Assembly: GCA_900404475.1 (NCBI GenBank)
Contig: OUQQ01000522.1
Span: forward strand, 3,935-18,780
Direction of reading: 5' to 3'
From: Spongospora subterranea
Taxonomy: Eukaryota > Endomyxa > Phytomyxea > Plasmodiophorida > Plasmodiophoridae
DNA: 14,846 bases
The notes beneath the pieces are model-generated. The model saw only the letters and a program-made list of their open reading frames with translations, ran no database searches and was not told the origin of the DNA. Below are positions 1-9,454 of the stretch, one piece after another. Both the position numbers and the translations under genes were made by a program. The first letter of the stretch is position 1, and each line of letters starts with the position of its first letter.

Positions 1-3000
1 TTGCACCAGACGTGAATTTAGATCTTGACGTAAAGTCAGACACCTGGGGAACTGATCGTATCAAATTACCTTGGCAAGACTGCTCCTGTGCTTTCAACCT
101 TTCGTCTACTTGCAACGAAACTTCTTCAAGTTTAAAATGAGCCTATGAGATAGTCAGCAACCTGCGACTTTCTGAAAAGGTGGTATTGCACCTGCATAGC
201 GTTTTCCTCGGCTTCATTGCGGATCGATTCTGATGCGCGCAACTGCTCACCTCGGGTCTCAAGCTCCTGGAATCAAACCATGTCATTGAAAGTCGTTGTG
301 AAATAAGGTACTGAAACCTTCATCAACGAAGTTGCTTTCTCTTGACAACTTCTTAATTCCGATTGCGTTTCTTGTTGCACCTTGGTCATTGTCTCGAGAT
401 CTTTGGTAATACCGGCACAATTCGATTGCACAGTGGCAAGTTCCTCTGTAGCCGAGTTAAGTCTTCGTAAAGCAGATTGAAGCTCCTGCTCAGCGCCTAA
501 CTAAGTCAAAATATTCAAGTTAGATAAGATATGGAGGCAGGAGCGGCAATTACCATCTTGTTTTGGTACTCTTTAAGCTGTTGTGTCAGATCAGCATTTG
601 TTTCAAGTCCTTGTTCATACTGAGCCGTCGCAGTTTCTAAAGCCGCCTCTGCTGCTTTCATCTGCTTTTGTAGAGCGTTTATAGGAATGATCGCGGCTCG
701 TGCGGAAGCAAGGTCCTACAATACTGATAAGCAAGGTGCAGGGAAAATAGCATGATTTAACCTTATCTTTGGTTCCAAGTTGTCGTTCCAAAGCTTTTAC
801 CGTCTTTTCATGGGCTGTACGTTGGTTGCGAAACTCAATAGCGTCACGGTTAGCTTGCCGTCCAGCTTCCTCTAAAGTTTGAACACGTAATTGCAGTTTC
901 TCAACCTGCTTTTCTGATTGCTTGAGGTTGCGCTCAACTGCCGACCTAAAGAACTGTTCTTGTTTTGAACCTGACATTCCCATTACCTGATCGTCCAGTT
1001 AGAAACAAAAATTCGATAAAGCATTCGCGCAGACCTGGGAAAATTTATTATTCGCTTCTTTCAAGTTTTCGTTTAGCACAGCGTTTTCATTTTCAAGCAT
1101 TGATATAATAGCTTCTTGATCGGCTGCATTACTCGTCGAAGCCTTCAATGAACTCAGTTCTGACGAAATAATGTCTTTCTCAGATTGCAATACAGCAACG
1201 GTCTCTGTCAATTCTCTCGAAAGCTGGCAAACAAAAGACGTTAGTTCCTTATCCTATTGCTTCTAATAATTGTTACCTGTTGAGCACACTCCAACCGTGA
1301 TTCGTGTTCTTTCCTAGAATTGACTTCACTATCTAATTTTGCCAGGAGTGTAGACCTTTCTTGCTCGCTCTTCCTCACCGCCTCCTGGAGCTCGAGTTGC
1401 TTGGAACTTGCATCATTGGAAGAAGCCTATATCTCCAATCAAAAGTTAGGACCGCTCAACCGTTGCCATTTACATCAACGCATTTCTTCAATTGATCATT
1501 AGCAATTTGTAGAGCTTTGAGATCGTCAACCGCTTTTTCTAACTGCGCCTGGATCGTCCCTACTTCCTCAGATTTTTGTGAAAGCTGAAAAAAAAATCAT
1601 CAAACAACGGAGAAATTTCATACAATCGTTACTTTGTCTATGCACTGTTTAAGCTCAGCTTGCCCAATGACTGTGATCTTCCGTTCTGACAGAAGACGCT
1701 CGCGCCAAGTTTCGCATTGCTCAGATAAACGCTTGGACTCAAGAGAAACCATTTCCAAATTTGTTTCTGCGGAAGCACATCTAGGCAAGAAACCGGTTAC
1801 AAATAACACAAACAAAGGCTTGCATGAACCTATCACGAAGCGTCTGATTTTCCTCGCGAAGCCGCTCACTTTCAATGGTGTCGGAATTAATATGGTCGGC
1901 AGAAGGAGTACAAAGACGTAATTGATGCTCTGCTATTTCCAGGGCAGCCAAAGCTGCATCACGTTCATTGGCAATGCTCAGTGTGGATTTCTTCGATATT
2001 GATTCGCTGTCGGTATAGGCCTGCTTAAAATGTTAAATTCTTGCAGCATTCGAAGGCAATTCAACCTCTGGCATCTCATCAATGGCGTCCAGTCCAGTGT
2101 TTCCTGCTCGTACGCGTCGCTGGGGAGCCCAAAGTTGAAGGGTAGGAGCGCTAAACGCAGCTGACGAACTGTTATACAAAGTGATGTTGCCAACAAGCAG
2201 CAGCTGACCTGGATCAACAGTGCGACGGCGTCTTGCAGCGGATCGTTTGAGATCGTTTGTTGACTGATCAGTAGAAAGCGCTGTCTAATCAGTAGCGAAC
2301 GTAAGCACCACTACCACTTTATAACAACAGCATGTACCCCGGTATTCAGATCTAGGTTATTAGCGTTGATAAAAAGTTTTCTGAGTTTTTCCGATTGCGC
2401 TTGTGCTGCTTCTAATTGCCTTGTTTTATCTTCACACTGGAGTCTGAGATCGTCAGATTCATCAGAACGACGAACCCGAGACTTGAGCGCAGAAATTTCC
2501 TTTTGAAGCCGACGTATTTGAGTCTGTTCGTCAACAATCTAAAAAATATTCAGCTTCTGCGACATATAATGCAAGCATTGGCACCATACTTCATTCTTTT
2601 TCACCACGTTTTGAATGGTCTTTGCTCTACAGGCAAAGCTGATCGTACTTATCGTTTCATCAACGTGCAGCGATGCAGGAGTAATAGCGCAGATGATGAC
2701 AGTAGATGAATTTCCACCAAGTGCGGGTGACAAAATTCTGACCCCAAGTTAGCAAAGCAGGAGTGCAATTTCTACAGCAGCGTGCCTGGTTAATTTAGAG
2801 TCACGGAATGGAATGTGCTTGCAATTATCCCCCTCACTAAGAAGGCGGATGCATTTGCCGAGCGTCAGCAGCGATTTGTTGATGTGACCTAGAAAAAGTC
2901 AACGTACACAGAGGTCGCCCTAACGTTGACAATACCTCCTTCTTTGAGTCGCATTCCTGTTGAGCCTGTGGTAGCAACTCTTTCACTACCGGCCAAATCC

Positions 3001-4063
3001 ACAAGATTCAGCGCCGCAATCTGGACTCCCCCATCAACCTGGTCGACGGACTGACCTTCTACCTGTCTTTCGCGACTCTCAATTGTCAGGCGAAAAATGG
3101 AGTGGGAACGTGAACTTTCATCGTTCATATTTGTGGAGGCAGTTTGGCGATTCGCTATGAACTATCAGTTATTTGCTAGAAAGCGTTTCATGAAAAATAC
3201 CTTGACCGTTACACAACAAAGTCATGACCTCTGCTGGCGACCTGAGTTTCAACGCTTACTTTTATACTTTGAGGATTAGGAATTGCTTTATTGTTGTACC
3301 TGACGTTTTCTTCGGTCAAACGGCCAACAAAAACGTTCCCATCAGTGTTTTCGTGGATTTTTAGGTTGGTGTTGTCGGGCGATAATAAATCGCGAATCAC
3401 CTCATTACTGAAAGGATCTTGTCAGCGACGAGAACGTCTCCAGATTCTGTGTCTTACTATATTTCTAAATGAGATACTCGAAGGAGAAATTCCCGGTTGC
3501 CATGCTACACAAGTTTGTCAGCATCGTAAGGAGATATCCACATGCTTGGCAACCTCATGAATAAACTGGAAGATGTCAGACAATGCAAATGGGATGACTC
3601 CTGGGGACTCCCTTGAGCCCATCATCGTATGGGTCTTTCCTGAAGACGTTTGCCCATATGCGAACACCGTCCCGTTGATTCCTGATCACCTTTCTCAATA
3701 AACATGTAAGTTTCTGCAGATAATTACCACAATACCTTGCATAGAAGCATTCACAACTGGAGCAGCCACAGTCTGATAAAGCATTTCCGTGGATTGCCTT
3801 TCATCAAAAACATGATCAAAAGCATATGAGTGTTGAGAATTGGGCTCGTCGCTCCTACAGTACAACTTTCAGAAGTGTTTTAAACCAATATATCCATGGT
3901 AATCGGGCCTTTCTATAATTTGTCGGTTTTTCACCGTCCAAACATGGCTTGCACCGCATTGACGCTCCCGCTCATTCAATGGTCGTAGGCGTATCGCGAC
4001 TCGCACTGACTCTCTTCGCACGTCTCCATTTCGAGCAAAGAGATGGCCGGAATCGGAATCCAT
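1..4063 (-). CDS. Kinesin motor protein with long coiled coil, kinesin-7/CENP-E-like (3' end outside window)
   Basis: ATP-driven microtubule motor. Hand-built model, exons on the minus strand: 4063-3909, 3854-3736, 3681-3542, 3504-3458, 3407-3300, 3241-3201, 3154-2936, 2888-2786, 2737-2590, 2538-2338, 2284-2066, 2020-1830, 1780-1633, 1584-1474, 1426-1277, 1223-1035, 986-762, 715-554, 500-318, 266-192, 142-70, 23-1. All 22 stay in phase and give 1010 residues before the edge. The motor domain fills about residues 15-355: RLRPLNERE near the start, P-loop GQTSSGKT (about 101-108), switch I SSRSH (217-221), switch II DLAGSE (256-261), then HINKSL. A heptad-rich coiled coil follows from about residue 361, with a basic RRRR stretch after it begins. 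ATG 4063 is the first in-frame ATG; the frame is open upstream only from a TTG. Introns are 37-58 nt; two are GC-AG. Kinesin is certain; the subfamily is inferred from the neck and tail style. Confidence 0.93.
2738..2785 (-). other. GC-AG intron 8 of the kinesin gene (48 nt)
   Basis: The donor is AG|GCACGC and the acceptor GTCAG|A. It joins the conserved motor segment DSKLTR to ILSPALGGN in frame. A GCTAAC branch-point-like site lies 12-17 nt before the acceptor. The nearby GT at 2775/2774 would add unconserved residues and break the frame. Confidence 0.8.
3855..3908 (-). other. GC-AG intron 1 of the kinesin gene (54 nt)
   Basis: The splice is AG|GC at the donor and GTAG|G at the acceptor. 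It is the only junction I found that keeps exon 1 in frame with the exon encoding AFDHVFDE. The obvious GT at 3885/3884 leaves a one-base frame mismatch and an intron of only about 31 nt, whereas the GC choice gives 54 nt, the usual size in this gene. Confidence 0.72.
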
Positions 4064-4315
4064 TTGCCGAGGTTTGAGCGACCCTTCACTGATGATAAAG
4101 TAATGAATCCCTGTTATTTGAAACCCCTTCAACCGCCGTCTAGAATACACTTCAGTGTATGCCAAATGACAGTGTCGTGCTCAATCACAGTGTCATTTTG
4201 GCGCCACTATCAGGTAGGTTCCTCATGCGGTTCTGGTTGGATATGGTTGAGGGTACCGCCAACCCGGTAGGTCAATATACTCTCAGGCGGGTCATGGAAT
4301 GGTGACAACAAATGA

Positions 4316-4390
4316 TAGAGGGGATGAAACAAGCGAAACGGGAGGGAAGTAGAATGATGGAGGTGAATGGGAACGGAGAGAAAGAGAGAG
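4316..4390. repeat. Purine-rich low-complexity tract
   Basis: The plus strand is almost all A and G, ending in runs of GAGA. It lies 250-330 bases upstream of the kinesin start codon, so it could be a promoter element or simple sequence drift. The minus-strand frame through it (Ser/Leu/His/Pro-rich) is an artefact of this composition. Confidence 0.6.
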
Positions 4391-4596
4391 TACCGAATGT
4401 GAGCAGAAGGTAGTGAGAGTGATGAATCTAGTGAGTGCAACATGGGTGTAATGATTTGATTGTGGGAGTTGGATGACTAGATATGGCTGTGGACTTCCTG
4501 TTCAGGGTCTATAACTAGTCGGGTACAACCACAGGGTATATGTTTTGGAAAGTATCATCAAAACTTCACAACCGGTGCTGACGTCCCCTAAACTTC

Positions 4597-4790
4597 GTAC
4601 CTTCAAGGTTCTTCTGAGTATGTTTGAAAAGCTCTAAAACTCTCGGGATTCCAGACAAAGTTAGGAAACACACACGGGACAGGACTCTACGTAGTTATCC
4701 ACATTATATATCAAACACCCAGGTATGTTTTGTGTCCATATAACTTAGGTTGAGCATTTAAAAACATACTCAGTCGTTCCTTGAAGGTAC
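4597..4790. repeat. Imperfect inverted repeat / foldback, possibly a MITE remnant
   Basis: Bases 4597-4625 and 4762-4790 are reverse complements at 24 of 29 positions: two 12-base perfect blocks (AAACATACTCAG and CCTTGAAGGTAC on the right arm) flank 5 mismatched bases. Pairing weakly extends outward (GTTTA) and inward (AAGTTA...ACACA). The loop is 136 bases with no coding capacity. It could be a miniature transposon remnant or a transcribed hairpin. No clear target-site duplication was seen. Confidence 0.6.
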
Positions 4791-5513
4791 CAGGTTTACC
4801 AAACATCATCACCAGCTGTAAAGCGTTGATAATACCCTCGGTTGTATCCGATTAGCAATTGGCCTGCATATGCATTCTCTCTACTGCCGTTTCCACATCA
4901 ATCATCACCCTCCTGATATACTTAGAGAGGGAGCGCCGATTCCACACTTACCATGTACGTGCATGAACGTCAATTCTGGATGACGATAACTCAAGAATAA
5001 GCTGTCAAATGAGTTAGCGATTGTACTCAACCAGCTATATTGGTTTGGGATCTATCACATCTCTGTAGAGATTTGCACAGAGGTCGCCACTGTCAGCACA
5101 AGACATCGAAACTCCAAGAGCCATCAGATCCACGTGCTCTAAATGAAGCTACGAACCCACAAGAGCAGACTCGAGATGCACAGGCAATCACATCTGATCC
5201 TGTCGCTATTGGATGGAAGAGCCTGCGCCGTAATAGATGAACAGTCGTAAACCGGACGTGGCTTTGTTGTGCTCGAAACCGATCGCCTTGAGCAGAGGTC
5301 GCGACCTCATGAGTTGTCATGACGTCGCGCATAGTGATTTGATTTCGGCATGTGTTGTCGACAATGATGTTTTGGAACTGTTCAAAGCCGTGTCGTTTTG
5401 AGCACCACAAACTCGGTCCAGAATCATTCTGTCGATGATGTGACAAGAAATCAACGTCTGAATCTTTGCCGAAAATTAGCACATCGAATCTTACAGAATC
5501 CACTGTATTGATA

Positions 5514-8500
5514 TTAGATTTTGTGGGCTGGGCGCTGAGGTTCGGGACACAAGGATTCAAGAAACTCTAAATCATCCTGGAGGCGAAGAATCGCCAGTTT
5601 GAACTCCTCAAGGCGATCGGAGACCTTAACCACGATATTCTGTTGGGTATTCCACTCGAGCAGTGTCGCCGCATGAGCGGTCATCAATGTGGCCAGCTTC
5701 TCTCGCGCCTCCTCTACAAGGTTCGTAGGTTCCATCGACTTTACTTCTTCCGTCGACGACACCGGCAAGGACGCGCCCATCTTTTTGCTCGACCCAGCAA
5801 ACGCCTTCGGCCCTTCCGATTTGAACGGCTTCTTCGACGGCGCCAAGTACGATATCGGCATGTGTGTTGTCAACTGTTGCGCTTTGGCTTGGAATGTTTT
5901 GTACTTGTTGTAGGCGTACACGGCGCCAGGACAACCTAACCCAAATTCAGTTCGGCGCAAACAGACTCAATCACGGGCCAATTACATGCTAGCATTGCTC
6001 CCATGATGCATTCCTGGAGCATCACGTGTTTGGGCAAATACGAATTCCTCATCAAACCGATCACGACTAAAAACGTCGAGAGGATCACGGTGAACATAGT
6101 CGCTGCGTGGCCTTCGGCATCGATATCTGGTTTGAATTCCAGGAACGTTTTCCCCTGGAAGTCGGAACACTTGCGAACTAGGACCAACGCCACCACTAGC
6201 ATGAAGAACTTGGACGCCAACAATACCGGGAACATGTACTGGCTGAAAGGAGTTGTGGGACAGGAGTTGGGGTCTTCCGGAAGCGGGTGGAACGGATACA
6301 TCGTGCACATCATACCGACGATGGCGACATCGAGCGTTGCCGCTGTCAACGCCGTTGTCGCGATATGCTCATTCTTGATCACGATCAACGTCGCGGTCCT
6401 GTTCGAGAAAATCTGGGGATGATCAATGGAAACGTTCAGTATTCAATGACCCGATGACCCAACTTTGTAATATCGGAACAGTTTCCCAGCGATTGTGACG
6501 AATATCAATGACGCCCCTGCCATAATTGAAGCCAGGCGCCCAGCGCATATAGCAGCATCCTGCCTCAATGCCGACAATATCGTAAACACGCTGAACAGCA
6601 TCGTGCCGACGGAGAACGACGACAGCAGAATCGGACTGGCCAGCTTGATCTCGCGAATGTTTCTCTTGACGGCGACCACCGCCATCATCATTACTGTTTT
6701 GAAATTCGGCATGAGTCCAGAAGCAAATGCAAACAAGGCCAATTTCCTCACTTTGAGCGCAGATCAGGATGGAAGCGACCGTGATGATAGCGATGGACGA
6801 GGTAGAATCCAGATAAAATGCATCCTCCGCATCAACGACCGTCGTCTGCGTGAAAAGGTTCACCCTGCCCAGCGCACGACCCAGGACACCATGCTGCGAC
6901 GGCATCGTCGTCGTCCCGTGAGCGAATATCATCGGCATCATCGAGTTCGTGATGATTGTATCGCCCGGATCGCCCGTGTCGAGTTTGCGGGAGAACTTCA
7001 TGATGAGCTTCCCGTCGCGAATGTTTCCGGACACGGTTCCCTGATCGATATCCATGGAGCGCATCAGCATGAAATCTGGTTTCGGCGTGCTCTGAAAATC
7101 GGTTGCGACGGTGGAGTCGCTGCAGAGCGGAAACCCTTGATAGTAAAAGCACAGAATCACGTCGGCCCCGGCCATGTATCCGCCAAACCCGACCCCAATC
7201 CATCCGCCTTTCTCTGTCGACAACTCCACATTCCACATCGTGCCGTTGATTGTCCATCGCATCTCATATCCAGGAAGCGGAGAGAAAATCGGGTTCTTCG
7301 ACGTCGTCGTAACGTTCTGGACCGAACCGAAAGCCGGGTCGACCAGGGCGGCGTTGGAGCTGGCGTCGAATCCCAGCGCTGTCTGCAATGCAAAGGCGTC
7401 TTTTGGCATGTAATTGATGCTGGTGCTGTCGAGCATCATCCTGGACAAAGTACGCTTCTCAATCATGGTCTTTTCGGCTTCAGAGAACATTCCTGGGCGC
7501 AGATAGTATCGAGGGTCGGCGGCTCGCGTCCTGGTCATCTGGGCCGTCACCAGGGCGTCGAACGTGGCTGCGAGATTGTATGCTGGCAGTAAACTGTCCT
7601 CGGCCAATCCTGCAACAAACACGTCGACATCGCTCACGTTTTGGTAAAGAAGTTGAAGATTGTTCACCGTCGTCGGATTGAACGACAACTCGGCGAAATC
7701 GTGAATTTCTAGCAGACCCAATGCTGCTCGAACCTTGTTCAAAGTGGGAATTCCCAGGTCGCGCCCGCGTTGGATTATATTGGAGACCACGTCGTATGGC
7801 GCATTGGGAGAGTTCAACAAAGATGGGTCAACGTTGAGATCGGTGCTGGCCTGCGGCTGTAAAAGTAGACCGCGAATCAGGCGATCCATTCCATTCAGGC
7901 GTATCTCGGTCGGATCCAAATGGGAACCGGCGACAGAGATGACACCGTTGCCGATGGGACGGCGATTCTCGTTGGCGATGTAATGGTTCTCGTTGGTGGC
8001 GCTGACCACAAACTCCATGGCCGCGTTCAAGAACGCCACGTCGACGGCCGGATTGGTGTTGGGAATGTAGTCCACATAGGTCGGTAATCCATGTTGTAAT
8101 AGCTTTGGAATATACTGATCGTGATCGCATAGTTAGAACCTCAAAAACACTCATATGAACGGATAAGGACAGACCCACCTCATGATAAACCATCTTCTGA
8201 TTCACTGCAATGACCAGTCGTCTGGCACCTTGATAGAGTTCCTCATCGGTCCAACGCGGGTTTTCCATCTTGAGTTTGACGGCGAATCGATTGTGCTCTA
8301 AATGGAATATGGTGTGAAGGATCAAAAGCGGTAGGTTCTCATTCGCTCGTGGATCGCCGGCTAAGAACAGGTCCTGGCGATTATCTCCTCCAACGTTGCT
8401 CAAACCATTCAAGTTGAACGGCAGCAGTGGCCCAAACGGGCCTTTGCTAGTCTTCAACAGCCCATCGCTGAATGTTCGCAGGGCGTCAGCTCGCGCCTTA

Positions 8501-8955
8501 CTAGTTCCATAAACGGTCGAGCAGTCCAGCCATGAAGTGGCGCCATTCCTGCCTATCGGATACCCATTGGGGCCAACATCTCCTCCTTGCCGGGTGAACG
8601 GTATGGTGGCGTTCCCAACACAGCCTCTGTCCAGAACTGAATCGCATGTCGGCACCGGAATCGGGAATGGAGCTCCGGTGTCGCCGGGAGCGTAGGCCAG
8701 ATCGTGGGCAATCCATTGGGCGAAATACGGGAACATCGAGTTCATATCAACGATTGTGTTGTACTTGAAGGGCGTCGTGAATAGAGTTGTAGTAATGAGA
8801 CGTGGACTGGGGCGTTTCGATCCGGTCGTCATTGTTGAGTTATCGTCGAACTCGGCACCTCCCGCAATGTACTCGAACGCCGATCCAACGGCGCCGTAAT
8901 CCTGATGGTTCGGGACGGCGTCTGCCCCATCGAACGGGTATGGCGTATACGCCAT
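5514..8955 (-). CDS. Haem-peroxidase-like / DOMON / class C GPCR-like seven-helix fusion protein
   Basis: Exons 8955-8179, 8114-6752, 6693-6464, 6412-5986 and 5935-5514 give 1072 residues in frame; introns are 64, 58, 51 and 50 nt. Residues 5-530 match animal-type haem peroxidases: FAQWIAHDL (distal His84), TSWLDCSTVYG, FLAGDPR (Arg203), LEHNRFA, YHE/YIPKLL, QRGRDLG. The expected proximal His is Val296. Residues about 535-665 are a DOMON domain (WIGVGFGG, then ADVILCF). Seven hydrophobic helices follow: about 699-722, 734-755, 762-783, 806-826, 846-868, 894-913, 917-940. Class C GPCR hallmarks are IREIKLASP after helix 1, FRYYKIF after helix 3, and Cys762/Cys841 placed for the helix 3-loop 2 disulfide. 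The cytoplasmic tail ends in a probable coiled coil (about 1005-1062). Start ATG 8955 follows an in-frame TGA two codons upstream; no signal peptide is visible. Likely a surface receptor; ligand unknown. Cytochrome b561 was considered and fits poorly. Confidence 0.85.
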
Positions 8956-9001
8956 GCGTCAACCTCGACCCAATTTTTGCGATTTGGCACACGAGCAGGT
9001 A

Positions 9002-9414
9002 TTATGGATGCGCTAACCCAATAAAGTCCCAATAATTTGTTATTGGTCCAAACTGATCTGAGCTTTTAGACGTTGTGTCGACCTCGATCAAAGTACCCAT
9101 GTGGATTGAACGAAACCGTACTAATTGGCTAACCCCTCTTAACGAACGGGATCTGCTTGATCTCCGCTGCTGGGCAATGCGCTTCGTGTTTTCGTGGGCA
9201 AATTCTGGAATTTTCAGGTTATTAGAAACGTCTCTCGTATGGCGCCACTTCGATAATTTTTGGGATTCTTTCGAACATCGCCTCGCGTTTATTGATTTCA
9301 TCAGCAATTCTTGCGCAGCATTCGCCCCTTTCCCCGACCCACCGGAAAACGCAATCTCAGACTTTGTAAGAATCAAGGTAGACCGTATTTCTGTGATTTT
9401 TTATTTTGACGCAT
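9002..9414 (-). CDS. Small basic protein of unknown function (118 aa)
   Basis: I do not recognise this protein. Exon 9414-9384 (ATG, then MRQNKKSQKYG) is joined across a 56-nt GT-AG intron (9383-9328) to exon 9327-9002, giving 119 codons in frame. It is Lys/Arg/Ser-rich: an N-terminal part with ELLMKSINARRCSKESQKL, a middle with IPEFAHENTKRIAQQRR, then an RSSRSRS stretch and a less ordered tail. No signal peptide or membrane helix is visible. It sits 40 bp after the CRIB-RhoGAP stop and 46 bp before the receptor start, on the same strand. The intron size fits the rest of the window, which supports a real gene. It could instead be a mis-joined fragment; the overlapping plus-strand frame 9075-9416 looks like its shadow. 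Confidence 0.45.
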
Positions 9415-9454
9415 AGATTCACATTATCGTTCTACGTCCAGTTCATGAACCCGC

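Larger units (their letters stand above)
4064..5513. other. Spacer between kinesin 5' end and receptor gene 3' end
   Basis: I see no convincing gene in these 1450 bases. The kinesin promoter must lie in the part next to 4063. The stretch holds a purine-rich tract near 4316-4390 and an inverted repeat at 4597-4790. A minus-strand open frame covers 5093-5560, but it begins with TTG, overlaps the receptor's last exon in another frame and matches no family I know. A shorter minus frame with an ATG near 5313 and a stop near 5209 is also unrecognised. Confidence 0.6.

Noticed and set aside
3855..3908. Frameshift between kinesin exons 1 and 2
   Set aside because: A GC-AG intron of normal length restores the frame; a GT donor here does not.
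4210..4443. Minus-strand frame rich in Ser, Leu, His and Pro
   Set aside because: It is produced by the purine-rich tract on the opposite strand and shows no domain.
5093..5560. 155-codon minus-strand open frame as a gene
   Set aside because: It starts at TTG, overlaps the end of the receptor gene in another frame, and shows no recognisable motif or splice context.
5936..6751. Apparent frameshifts or a broken gene at about 6750-6690, 6460-6410 and 5985-5936
   Set aside because: Each break is removed by a GT-AG intron of 58, 51 or 50 nt that restores the membrane domain in the correct phase, so this is a spliced gene, not a pseudogene.
5514..6751. Cytochrome b561 as the identity of the membrane region, since DOMON often precedes it
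   Set aside because: There are seven helices rather than six, no paired haem-ligand histidines within them, and the loop motifs match class C GPCRs.
6495..7592. Long plus-strand open frame of 365 codons
   Set aside because: It is antisense to the peroxidase/DOMON exon, has no recognisable domain and is rich in His/Arg as expected for a shadow frame.
9075..9416. 113-codon plus-strand open frame
   Set aside because: It is antisense to the small basic protein model; its Trp/Phe-rich content looks like a complement of basic codons and matches no family.
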